Assembly (NCBI GenBank): GCA_048772705.1
Contig: JBLWGC010000092.1
Span: forward strand, 1 to 64,000
Direction: 5' to 3'
Length of the DNA stretch: 64,000 bases
DNA from: Leidyana gryllorum EB-2025a
Lineage: Eukaryota > Apicomplexa
Shown: positions 1 to 9,440 of the stretch, piece by piece
How positions within the stretch are numbered: position 1 is the first letter of the stretch
Layout of the letters: each line of letters begins with the position of its first letter
Notes under the pieces: generated by a model
Databases searched by the model: none
What the model saw: the letters and a program-made list of their open reading frames with translations, nothing else
What the model was told of the DNA's origin: nothing
Made by a program: the position numbers and the translations under genes

Positions 1-717
1 TGCCCGATCAGAATGTAATCGTCAACGTCTTCTTTGGGTACCTTAGCGCCCTGAAGTGCTTTGCGGATGATAGCCAGGCCCGGCGCGATATATCGACTGA
101 AAATGTTGAATAGCTTAAACGGTTCCACCTCCACTGGAACACCATTGGCTTGACTCAAGTCAACTGGTAAGACGGCTGCAGAGCTTTGACTGCAATTGGC
201 AAGCCCCTGTTTGTAGAGGTGCTGCGGAGTGGATAAGAACACTCCTGCACTGATTCCGGCCCCACACTCGATCACCACCAAGTTCCGCGACCTTCTCATG
301 GGAGCCGGACAACTGGAGTGGTAGAGGAAAGCTGCAGCGTTCATGGCATCTAAGAAGTGGGCCCTTCCGAATCCCGCTTCTCCAGCGATAAAGCTCAAGA
401 GGTTCCGATCACACACATCTGTTCGTGACGGAATGCCTATGACCAAGTTTGGAGGTGCCGTGCCCTCGTGTGTGGACCGAGACGGCATGTCGTCTGGTGG
501 CAGACCTTTCATAATGCCTTTCAAACATCGCGATCCGAAGATAAGAAAGGACTGAAATCCTAAACCCACAACATTCCGGGGCAGAGGGAACATTGTGTCC
601 TTGCTTCTTTGCAACATCTTTTCTCTCACGCATTCAATCACTCCACTACCCTCCCTTTTCCAGGAGATTAGCACATATGCCAACTGTGTGTTACGGACGT
701 ACGCGATACTAAGGTAT
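1..717 (-). CDS. Divergent Hsp70-like protein, third copy, cut by window edge
   Basis: An open minus-strand frame runs from about 717 to the left window edge and is colinear with the Hsp70-like genes at 722-2155 and 2332-3906. It carries the counterpart of the Hsp70 sheet around NLVIGIPSRT, then the region corresponding to the second phosphate loop (VVIECGAGISAG) and the strand DDYILIG near base 10. The canonical glycine-rich DLGGGT loop is not present. The 3' end lies outside the window. The start is unclear: homology begins at about 710, right behind the stop of the neighbour at 722, but no in-frame ATG precedes it and the first one is at 617. It may be a 5'-truncated copy, start at a non-ATG codon, or have a tiny upstream exon. 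Family assignment is by pattern; function is unknown. Confidence 0.6.
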
Positions 718-721
718 CGAA

Positions 722-2155
722 TCACTCAGTACGAGATATGTTTGGTTCATGCGGGCATCCCGGCAGGCCTTTAGTAACTTCAGCGGCACATAACTCCTCA
801 TTCCAGGGTTTCCAGGACTGTAATGAGCTCACGGGGCACACTAGACTTAGAATGAACTTTTCGTCATGTTCTCTAGTCACTTGCACAGTCAGTAGGCCGC
901 TCAGATCGACACTGAACGAGATGTTCAAGCGGGTTTGGTAATGACAATGCGTCACCAATAGCGAGCCCAGGCAAATGTCGCTTCCGGCGGGTCCACTCCC
1001 ATGTTCCATCAGCGTGATGACGTGAGAAGCTCCCCGGAGCGGTGGAGTTTGCGTCGTCACTCGTTCACAAGGAAGAGAAGTTCCGGATTGAACTAAGGTA
1101 ATGGGTGGGCCGTCGTCAATTTGTGCGCATAAAGGATGCGGCAGAGTATCTGCGAGACCGCGACTCTCATAGCTGAGTGAACCACCTGCATCTATTGTCG
1201 TTCCAGCAGAGGCCGCTGCACGGGCCAAACATTCGGGGCCGCAACACAGGTGCTCAATGGGTGGCTTGTCATTGCCGAAGTAGCTCGCAATTAGATTCCT
1301 GATGGTTGGCAGTTTAGCACATTCTCCGACAAGAATAACATCAGCGATCTCCTTTCGATCGACCTTCGCTTCTGCCAGAGCCGCATCGATGGTCTGAATA
1401 CACTCGCAGAAGAAATCTAAGCAATATTCTTCGACCTCCTCCTTTGCAAAGGTCATGCGGACTGCTGGCCCCCACTCGATGGTCACACTGTCCCGTGACT
1501 TGAAAGATTCTTTAACGGTTACAGCCCACTCTTCCAAAGGAGGTGGCCGTGGTGGTCGGGCTAGACCAGTGTCCCGATACTTATCCTGGACCAGCGCTTG
1601 GATTCCGTAATCGATCGGCATAGCGTTACCCCGCGAGTTCACATGGGATAGCTGTTCCAACCAGAGGCTCTTGAACTCACAAACAATAGCAGCACATCCC
1701 GCTGCGTCACACTCAAGAACTACAAAGTGCGCCTTCTCTCGTACGGGGACAATGTCGTACCACAAGAAGGCAGAAGCGGCGAGCGAGGTGAGCAAGTGTA
1801 TATTTGTTAAACCAGCGGCAACTGCCAAGCGGTATATAATACCTCTGATGTTATAGTCCGTAAAAGTAGGGATAGCAATAACGGTTTGAGGCACCGTCAG
1901 AAGGAAAAAAGCCTCAGCCGTCACACGATAGCGCCAGAACATACACAAAATCTTCCCCAGACCGAGTTCATCGGCCTCCAAATCCACATACAGATCACGA
2001 GGAAATAATCTCTTCAAGTCATCCTTGTTCAAGTTGACAGTCGGATCTCCAGCACAGAGGGAAAAGCTTCGACTATCTCGATAGACCACACCACGAACCT
2101 CTCTTCCCACTACACTCAGTCCCAGGACCCCATTTATGGAGTCAAAATCCATCAT
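722..2155 (-). CDS. Divergent Hsp70-like protein, second copy
   Basis: An intronless gene of 477 residues; I start it at the ATG at 2155 rather than the GTG further out. The order of elements follows Hsp70: an N-terminal actin-like fold, the strand DVILVGECAKLP near residue 280, then a short beta-type substrate-binding region (ITLVQSGTSLPCE, later LLTVQVTREHDEKF). The alpha-helical lid of normal Hsp70 (about 640 residues) is missing. The phosphate-binding signature near the N-terminus (normally GIDLGTT) reads GVLGLSVVGRE, and the second loop reads LECDAAGCA, so ATP hydrolysis is doubtful. It is the middle of three tandem copies, and its stop is directly followed by the third. Role unknown; a non-catalytic chaperone-like or actin-fold scaffold is inference. 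Confidence 0.75.
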   Translation of the reverse strand: MMDFDSINGVLGLSVVGREVRGVVYRDSRSFSLCAGDPTVNLNKDDLKRLFPRDLYVDLEADELGLGKILCMFWRYRVTAEAFFLLTVPQTVIAIPTFTDYNIRGIIYRLAVAAGLTNIHLLTSLAASAFLWYDIVPVREKAHFVVLECDAAGCAAIVCEFKSLWLEQLSHVNSRGNAMPIDYGIQALVQDKYRDTGLARPPRPPPLEEWAVTVKESFKSRDSVTIEWGPAVRMTFAKEEVEEYCLDFFCECIQTIDAALAEAKVDRKEIADVILVGECAKLPTIRNLIASYFGNDKPPIEHLCCGPECLARAAASAGTTIDAGGSLSYESRGLADTLPHPLCAQIDDGPPITLVQSGTSLPCERVTTQTPPLRGASHVITLMEHGSGPAGSDICLGSLLVTHCHYQTRLNISFSVDLSGLLTVQVTREHDEKFILSLVCPVSSLQSWKPWNEELCAAEVTKGLPGCPHEPNISRTE

Positions 2156-2331
2156 CGCGGCACCTTCTCCCACACGGTCCACTTGCTATTTCGAATACTT
2201 TGTGGAGTTTTCCCGACAATGACAATCCCGAGCGCATATCTATTGGACGTGTGAGCCGACTGTGGGCTGCTTCGTCTACCTCCAATATATTTGGAACGTC
2301 AGTGGTGGAGCAAGGGGCCTTTCCGTAACCT

Positions 2332-3906
2332 CTATGATCTCTCATCAGAGGACGCCATGTCGCAAGAATCATCTCCTGAATGAACAGTGGTAGGAGGCGT
2401 ATTTCTCAAGAAAATTGGTGGCGGTGGGGGCTGTGGGCTCTCTGGGATCTCTGAGGGTGTCATCAAACGTTTCCTCCACTCCTCCGGAGCTCGATTCCTG
2501 GCACTAGTTCGCCATGCTGGGATCGATAGGCATTGACATGTCAAAACTTGCCGAAAGAACGGATCGCGCACTTTAGATACAGTCACCGTTAGTACACCGC
2601 TCTCGCTCGCCCCAATGACAATGTTGAAGAGCTCAGCGGGGTGACATTTCTTAAAGCCAACGACTCCCAGTTCAACATCTGCTCCATTAACACCACTCCC
2701 GTGCTCAAAGAAGATCAATCGGTGTATACCATCTTCGGCAGCAGGGATTGTCCACACCATCTTGCGGACGCAGGGCATTCGCGTCCCCGCGGCAATCAAC
2801 TCGGAGATCTTTCCACACGCAAACCTAACACCAATCGGAAAGGGGAGTAAATCCGTTTGAAGGTGCCAGCGACGCCGGCGCAAGCCCTGTTCCTCGTAAC
2901 CTCGTGCCACAATGGACGCAGCTCTAGCCAAGTAAGTCATACAATCACTGGCCGTCGTGAAGGGTTTTGCTTCGCCAAAGTAAGCCGATATTCGGTCGCG
3001 CACAACCAGCAGCTGGCCGCATCTCCCGATTGTCACAATCTCTTGGATATCGCTCTTCTGCAATCCGGACGACTTCACTGCCGAATCCACCGCCTTCATG
3101 CATCGCGCAAAGTATTTTGAACAGTAATATTCCCACTCTGCCGCGTTCAACGTCATTTCGTCCCTGATTGGTTTGATCTCGTATCTTGCCGTATACGCAG
3201 TACGCAGCTGATACATCATTTCATAAGCAAGCTGGAGGAAGCACGGACGTAGCATCCCCGCGGAAACCGACCTACAAGTGTATTGTGCCTTCTTTTCCCG
3301 CACGGCCTGGGCCTCCGCCAACTTCGCGTCAAACTTCATCTCACAGACTGCCGCTAGAAGCTGGTCAATTGAGACCGACAAGCCGCTCCGAGTATTCGCA
3401 AACGACAACAACTCAAGACCGGCACTGGTGACTCTGTAGACAGCTGCAGCTGATCCCACATAGTCACACTCGAGTATAAGAACTTGTGTCGGGCTCGAAC
3501 AAGACTTCCATCGGAAGTTGGCCTCTGCCGCCATCGTGGTGAGAAAGTGAATGGAGCTGAAACCAGCAGCCGTAAGAGCGTATCGAAGCAAATGACGAGT
3601 GTGGTAGTCGGTAAAGACTGGAATCGTTACAACGGCATTGCAGACGTGTCGCTGAGCTGTCTGCTCTGCTGCGAGTCGCATACGCTGTAGTGATCTGATA
3701 CACAATTTGATTTCCGGAGAATCCATTGCCTCTAGAGTCGTATGACGGTTGATAGCAAAGGTTTGCTTATAGAGCTGCTGGAACACTCCGAAGTCCAACG
3801 ACTCATCGTCTCGATAATCCACCAATGCTCGGTAAATTTCATCCTGATAGAGTGCGACGTACACCTGTTTGCCACAAATACCAACCCCGAACGTAATCTC
3901 CGACAT
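2332..3906 (-). CDS. Divergent Hsp70-like protein, first copy
   Basis: An intronless gene of 524 residues with ATG at 3906. It aligns along its length with the copy at 722-2155: start FGVGICGKQVYVALY, middle VVTIPVFTDYHTRHLLRYAL (the Hsp70 NAVITVPAYF region), LECDYVGSAAAVY in place of DLGGGTFD, QEIVTIGRCGQLLVVRD in place of the DIVLVGGSTRIP strand, and a C-terminal beta region (LIAAGTRMPCVRK, GVLTVTVSKV). The last 60 or so residues are Pro-rich and low complexity. No helical lid is present. As in the sister copies, nucleotide-binding glycines are lost, so I call it Hsp70-like rather than a working chaperone. It is divergent to the F-box gene starting at 4161. Confidence 0.75.
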   Translation of the reverse strand: MSEITFGVGICGKQVYVALYQDEIYRALVDYRDDESLDFGVFQQLYKQTFAINRHTTLEAMDSPEIKLCIRSLQRMRLAAEQTAQRHVCNAVVTIPVFTDYHTRHLLRYALTAAGFSSIHFLTTMAAEANFRWKSCSSPTQVLILECDYVGSAAAVYRVTSAGLELLSFANTRSGLSVSIDQLLAAVCEMKFDAKLAEAQAVREKKAQYTCRSVSAGMLRPCFLQLAYEMMYQLRTAYTARYEIKPIRDEMTLNAAEWEYYCSKYFARCMKAVDSAVKSSGLQKSDIQEIVTIGRCGQLLVVRDRISAYFGEAKPFTTASDCMTYLARAASIVARGYEEQGLRRRRWHLQTDLLPFPIGVRFACGKISELIAAGTRMPCVRKMVWTIPAAEDGIHRLIFFEHGSGVNGADVELGVVGFKKCHPAELFNIVIGASESGVLTVTVSKVRDPFFRQVLTCQCLSIPAWRTSARNRAPEEWRKRLMTPSEIPESPQPPPPPIFLRNTPPTTVHSGDDSCDMASSDERS

Positions 3907-4160
3907 GTCCAAATGGGAACTTTGACAGGATAGTTGACATCGAGACCACTCGGTTTTCCAGAAATGCAGCCAGCAGTACTGGATAGCATCGTCGTCCTAC
4001 GTAAGGGTGTAGCGGGCACTGAGCCATCGTTAAACTTCAGCTAGTCGACATCAGCGATAACAGACGTGTTGCGGATGCGTTGGCTTGTCATGGCCGTATG
4101 AAGGGTCGGATTGCCCATCTTTGTTGGCTATGGTAGTGAGTGACAAGGGCGTGCCCAAAC

Positions 4161-6325
4161 ATGTGCGTAGCATGTAGACAAACGGTGACATCAAGTTTTA
4201 GTAACGAATTTTGGGTGGCAGATCCGAAAAGAATGTCAGCGGCGAGGACGGGGGAACGACAATGTCAGGCCGACAGAATTCATTCTATACAATGGTATAT
4301 ATGGGACCAGGTTCTGCAGTACTTGACGGTATCTGACTTGGTCATGGTTGCGCGGGCCAGCAAAACGTTGGAGGCTTTCTTAACCGAGAAACTGGCCTCA
4401 CGTTATGTGCGAATAAGCGTAGAAGACGTGCTGATGTATCGACCAGATAAGCAGTCGTGGTGGAATGAATGGTTGGCTCGCTCCAGTAAAGTAATGAGAG
4501 TGTTGGTTATTGACGACCGATCGAAGAAATGTCCGGCGCTGAACTGCATATTCAGTCAGTTCTTCAACGACCACGATTTTCCACATTTAAGTGAATGTGT
4601 AGTATGTTTACGTCGTCTGAGCAATGAACTCACTCGTAAGAGTCTGTGCTTCCCTGAATTGGAATGGCTTCAATTAATGGGAGATTACAGTCAATTCCAA
4701 GTTGACATTGAAGCACCGAAATTGAGATCACTAGTAGCTTCATCAGAGTGGTTGGGATCGAATCTCGGGAAGCTATCTATTCCGGATGACGCGACTGTCG
4801 TAGAGCTCGGACTAAATTACCGCAGACCTCACAACAGCGAACGAGTGGACTATATTATCGGACCTCGTTTACTGCAGGACCGTCTGGACTGGATTTACCG
4901 GTTGAGACGGGATCCAAGGTCGTCGTTGTCGTCCAAGTCGTCGGTTCGCCCCGTCCTTTTCCGCTATGAGGTCCGAGACTTGATTTCTGACCTCGATTGG
5001 GAGGATCTGGAGGAGATAAGTGACTGGTGGCCCAACACGGAGAGGTGAGCTGTCCTTTGTGTGTGTGCGTGTGTGCGAGCGAGGGTGGGCTGCCCGTCCC
5101 ATTTCTTTGGTGCGATGTGCTCCACGGCCAGTGTGATTCTGTTTTTAGGTACCGCGAGCTGTTGCAGAGGTTTGTTAGTCGTCTGCGAGACTATATGGCG
5201 AGGAACATTCCTCCGCCAGTGTATCGAGCTCTGGGAAACCGGCGCGAGTTTCGGTATGTTGAGAGCGGCAATCTGAAACGTCGCATAACTGCCCCTGCAT
5301 GGGAACGGCTGTGTCGTACGCGCGATTTTGACGGACTGCCACTGTGGGTCGAGGCTGTCCCTCTATGCGACTTTGCCGACAACCCTCATGGACCTGACGG
5401 TACCAATTTGTCAATGTCGGTTAGTAGTTCAACCAGTGCAGTTGAACTGCGCAAAGTGAAGAAGGAGTGGGTGTTGGTCCCTCGTTTACCACATCCGTGG
5501 GTCAAGCGGAACATAAAGCGTTTGGAGCTCCACGACGGATTCGTCTATGAGTGTTTCCATACTCATGTTTTGGGCGACAGCCCGAGACCCCCTCCATATC
5601 TGCCTGATTCGTGGGTGGTGGTGTGGGAGCGTCAGACCTGTTCGGCGACGGTTGACAATGACTGTTTGGTGGTTGGACACACTTTGATGGACAGCGCCCG
5701 ATATCGCGAGGCATTACAATATCTGCGAGTCAAATATGTCATTGTCACAAAGACGCCCGACACAGCTCTGGCTTTGTTCTGGTCTTATTTGGCGTTGTAT
5801 GCCATATGGAGGTCAGGGGGAGACGTCGTCCGTATGGTTTTCCGGGCCATAGGCTACTTTAATTGGCCGTGGTCTGAGGTTATCTACGAGATGGTCTCGG
5901 GCCGTTTTACAGAATCCCTTTTCACGACTTTGTTGGAGACAGTGGGTCTGGACCACCTTCAGACCGAGTTGCTCGAGTGCGCAATGAGTAATTATCCTTA
6001 TCTACCGCCCTGGCCTTATACGGCCAGGAACGCGGCGCCTCGTAAAGCCGCTGATGAGAGCTCGATGGCCGTCAGCCATCTGAGCGGCGATCAGAAATTC
6101 GCTTTCAATCAATGGTATCAAAGACTGATGGCTGTGTTGCCGATTGAAGCATATCCTGTGCGGCAGTGCAGATACCCTATCCAATTCGGTCGGATGCGTG
6201 ACACCTCTCAGTGGTTCGACACTAAGCTACGAACAGGAGCGTATGATGAGTTACGTGATTGGAATGTGCCGTTCACTCTGCCTGTTGGTACCGTCACACC
6301 TCCCGCTCATCATCTGTGCGAATAA
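4161..6325 (+). CDS. F-box-like protein of unknown target
   Basis: Two exons, 4161-5044 and 5149-6325, joined in frame across a GT-AG intron of 104 bases, giving 686 residues. The first in-frame ATG after an upstream GTG is at 4161; a second is at 4233. An F-box-like stretch (WDQVLQYLTVSDLVMVARAS) sits near residue 50, which in known proteins recruits Skp1 to an SCF ubiquitin ligase. Behind it are weak leucine-rich strands (PELEWLQLMG, PKLRSLVASS). The second exon is unrecognised. A polyadenylation-like AATAAA overlaps the stop codon at about 6320. The downstream array of three paralogues starts 60 bases later. The F-box call rests on sequence pattern only. Confidence 0.5.
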
Positions 6326-6385
6326 AATATTATCAGTAGCTAGCCAACAAGAACAACAGACTTTTTTCCCCCACAAAACAAACCA

Positions 6386-7759
6386 ATGGGCACTTCTGTC
6401 CGTCTCCTGTCTCCTCGGCAACACTCCACGACCACAAGTCACTGGGCGTTGTTCTCGGTTCTTTTCGCCCAACAGCCTGCGTTCCCTTCCGAGAATGCGT
6501 TGGCTCTGTATGGGTCGACTTCCCGCTATCGGGACAAATACCGTCCAGAAACGACTAACATCGGGACGATGCAGGACCAACGGATGGGGGGCACTTTTCA
6601 CTGGAAGTGGTATAAGGTGTCGGGGCAGCTGCGCAAACTCGGGGTCAAACACGTTGGGTGCGAATGGCTGGACCGTGGGGGTAGCATGCCCGCCCATCGG
6701 GTGACCTTTATCGTCTGCGATAAAGGAGTCGATCCGAGAAGGATCCGCGATGAGAATATCGTGGCTGAGGTGCAAAAGGATGTGCTTTCGAGAAAGAATG
6801 CGCAGGATCCAAAAGTCATTGCGGAGCGACGAATTGCGCACGTCGTCAGGGGACTCTCCTCATCGGCTGGCAACCCTCACTTCAGATGGCAGATGGAGCT
6901 GTGGTGTCAATATGGCGGGGTATCTTTGACTGAGGCCGAGCTCAAGACTCTCCGGTATCAGAAACTGATACACAATCTGGCGCGGATTATCCATCGGGAG
7001 TATGACCCGTTTGTGAATGATCCGTGCTGTAAGAGAGCGCAGTCACTTGTGAAGAAGCTCAAGAAGACCTTTTCTAAGATACCATCGCGCGTCGGAAGGC
7101 CCGCCGACTCGGAGAAGGCGTTGGATTCCATCTTGGGTTTCATCTCCGACCACTTCAGGTGCAACAGCGCAGGCAAGCTGAGACTCTTAGTCCCGCCTGG
7201 GGAGAAGACAGAAGTGTCAGTGGGTATGAAAGAGATGATTTGGAAGAATCCCCAGACTTACGGTTATGACATCAACAGCTGGAGCGACGAATTACACAAA
7301 CCGGACTCCCTTGGCGACACTCGCTGGGACATTGTGCGGGAGAAGGTTTTTGGGTCTCAGAAATACGCACCCGCAGTGGACTGGTCTCACCACCCCAATT
7401 GGCCGTGTACACTCCTCGAGCTCACTGAGCGACTATTCTCTGTATTTTGGTCAAAGCTCAGAAAACGAAGGCTGTGGCGAGTGGTGCGACGACACAACTC
7501 TGTCGCCCATCCGTTCTGTTTCCAACCTATACTGGAAGACGACAGTCGGTTGCAGCACTTCTTTGACCAATCGAATGCGACTCAGGTCGCTGACTCCACG
7601 TCCCAACCTTCTTCGTCTTCTTCCACTCAGAGAAGAGTATCGCTTCCATTGCCAGCGGCGGCGCCTAGGAGAGTGCGTGCATATAGTGAGAGCGTCACAT
7701 CTCTGAGTGCCAGAAAAGCGGCTGCCGGATCTCGGCCTGTGTATGTGTCTGAACAGTGA
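6386..7759 (+). CDS. Unrecognised tandem family, copy 1
   Basis: An intronless gene of 457 residues with ATG at 6386. I do not recognise the family. It shares blocks with the genes at 7866 and 9441: ALALYGSTSRYRDKYRP, then a Trp-rich block FHWKWYKVSGQLRKLGVKH, VTFIVCDKGVDP, LSSSAGNPHFRWQMELW, RYQKLIHNLARIIHREYDP followed by PCC, a WSDELHKPDSLG block, and near the C-terminus ERLFSVFWSKLRKRR then VAHPF. The tail is Ser/Thr/Arg-rich. No signal peptide or membrane segment is evident. The conserved basic and aromatic blocks suggest a folded soluble protein, perhaps nucleic-acid binding; that is inference only. Confidence 0.8.
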   Translation: MGTSVRLLSPRQHSTTTSHWALFSVLFAQQPAFPSENALALYGSTSRYRDKYRPETTNIGTMQDQRMGGTFHWKWYKVSGQLRKLGVKHVGCEWLDRGGSMPAHRVTFIVCDKGVDPRRIRDENIVAEVQKDVLSRKNAQDPKVIAERRIAHVVRGLSSSAGNPHFRWQMELWCQYGGVSLTEAELKTLRYQKLIHNLARIIHREYDPFVNDPCCKRAQSLVKKLKKTFSKIPSRVGRPADSEKALDSILGFISDHFRCNSAGKLRLLVPPGEKTEVSVGMKEMIWKNPQTYGYDINSWSDELHKPDSLGDTRWDIVREKVFGSQKYAPAVDWSHHPNWPCTLLELTERLFSVFWSKLRKRRLWRVVRRHNSVAHPFCFQPILEDDSRLQHFFDQSNATQVADSTSQPSSSSSTQRRVSLPLPAAAPRRVRAYSESVTSLSARKAAAGSRPVYVSEQ

Positions 7760-7865
7760 GACTCGCGAGAGAGAATGCGACAAGTCGGTGCGGCGGAGGA
7801 GGTGTCCGCGAAAGACATTGTTTATCAATTTTACTCGTCGGTCGAGACACTTTTTTTCCGCCACA

Positions 7866-9146
7866 ATGTGCACAGCTGTCCGTTATCAACCTGAACAGCG
7901 TTCCTCCACAACGAGCCACCACTCAGCTCTGCTGCTTCCGGCTCTCGTCGCTCAGCCCGCCACCGTTGCGCAGCCGTTGGCTCTGTTTGGGTCGAGCGCG
8001 CAGGATCGGGACAAATACCGTCCGCAAACGACCAATTGGGGTGAGAGGGAGTTGCCAAACGGGGGAGGCACTCACTACTGGAGGTGGTTTGAAGTTCCAG
8101 AGGAGTTGGCGGAAATGGGGGTCAAACACGTGGGATCAGAGTGGCTCTATTTCGGAGAGGAACTCGGGTATCAAGTGACCTTCGTCGTTGGTGATAAGGG
8201 GTTCAACCCCAAATCAATACCGACCGAGAAGGTCTCAGAGGTTTTGGAACGACGGATTACCTCAACGGCTGAAGATAAGGACCGTAAGATGAGAAAGGAA
8301 CGAAAAGTGGCCCACGTCATTCGGCCACTGTCCTCTTCTCTCAAGAATCGCTGGTTCAGATGGCAGATGGAGACTTGGTTCAGACATGGCAAAAATCCTT
8401 TCGCTCTCGACTCGGACGATACCCACGCTGTTCGTTACCAAAAGTTGGTACACAATCTCGCGAAAATCGTACACAACGAATTTGACCCCTGGGTGGACAA
8501 CCCATGTTGTGAGGAAGCCCGTCCACTCTTTAAGCGGATCAAACAAGTTTTCTCTGGGATATCGTCACACGTTGGAAGCGCGTCCGATACCAATAGGGCG
8601 TGCCGCGCGATTAAGGAATTCGCGCCCGGCGGGCCAGAGCTGCTCGACAAGAACGGGACACCAATCCCAGGCACTGAAGCCTCGCAACAGGAGACGTCTT
8701 TCATTCAAGTAGATCAACCCGACTTTGGAGTTGACGTTGACCTTCGCAGCAATGAATTGGACAAACCAGAATCGCTCCCCACTTCTCCATGGGAGCTCGT
8801 TCAGGACCACTTGGGCTTCCGGAAAGGCGTTCCAAAAGTCGAGTGGAAACACGACGGTCAGCCCTGTATGCTTATCCCCACCACTCAGCGACTTTTCTCT
8901 GTCTTCCGATCTAAGCTCAGACAGCGTCTCAAGTGGCAGCTGGCAACCCAACCGTCGCGTGTCGCCCATCCCTTCTATCTGCCGCTGCCCGCACCCACAA
9001 CGACAAGCCGGGCCGAATCGACCTCAGTTTCTCAAGGGGGGTCGGGTCACAGTAGTTCGCTTGAGGGACCCACAACAGAATCCCAGCCCACTATCGAAGG
9101 CTCCCGCGTGATCCCCTCTGCCGACGTCCCGTCAACATCACTCTGA
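7866..9146 (+). CDS. Unrecognised tandem family, copy 2
   Basis: 426 residues, single exon. The open frame extends upstream to a GTG at 7707 inside the previous gene, but the block alignment with copies 1 and 3 supports the ATG at 7866. Shared blocks are ALFGSSAQDRDKYRPQT, HYWRWFEVPEELAEMGVKH, YQVTFVVGDKGFNP, LSSSLKNRWFRWQMETW, RYQKLVHNLAKIVHNEFDP with PCC, NELDKPESLPTSPWELV, and TQRLFSVFRSKLRQR with VAHPF. The stop of copy 1 lies 106 bases upstream. The C-terminus is Ser/Thr-rich and divergent. Function unknown. Confidence 0.8.
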   Translation: MCTAVRYQPEQRSSTTSHHSALLLPALVAQPATVAQPLALFGSSAQDRDKYRPQTTNWGERELPNGGGTHYWRWFEVPEELAEMGVKHVGSEWLYFGEELGYQVTFVVGDKGFNPKSIPTEKVSEVLERRITSTAEDKDRKMRKERKVAHVIRPLSSSLKNRWFRWQMETWFRHGKNPFALDSDDTHAVRYQKLVHNLAKIVHNEFDPWVDNPCCEEARPLFKRIKQVFSGISSHVGSASDTNRACRAIKEFAPGGPELLDKNGTPIPGTEASQQETSFIQVDQPDFGVDVDLRSNELDKPESLPTSPWELVQDHLGFRKGVPKVEWKHDGQPCMLIPTTQRLFSVFRSKLRQRLKWQLATQPSRVAHPFYLPLPAPTTTSRAESTSVSQGGSGHSSSLEGPTTESQPTIEGSRVIPSADVPSTSL

Positions 9147-9440
9147 TGGGGGGGATGATTCAATGATAGTGTCCGCCCGCCCAAAAGTGTCTGTTGGGCT
9201 GGCTGGCTGGCTGGCTGGCTGGGGTATGTCGGACGGATCGACCGCTGAAGCCACCTTAGTTAGATTTCTTTCAGTTGTGGCTGACGAATGCAAATGTCGG
9301 CATCATCGGCCGGAAAGAGCTCTTTGAAAAGTATCTGTGGCCAAATATCGTTTCATCAATGGTTAATTTTGATGCAATGCCAGGAAGATCGGTCCCGGTC
9401 GCAATTAGTCGGTCAGTCTTTTTTTTTCTCAAATTGAGTG
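9147..9440 (+). repeat. Intergenic spacer with GGCT microsatellite
   Basis: The spacer between copies 2 and 3 holds about six GGCT units at roughly 9197-9222 and a T-rich run just before the next ATG. I see no gene here. Confidence 0.7.

Noticed and set aside
9197-9222. GGCT run as possible CRISPR-like or regulatory array
   Set aside because: It is a simple 4-base microsatellite with no spacers.
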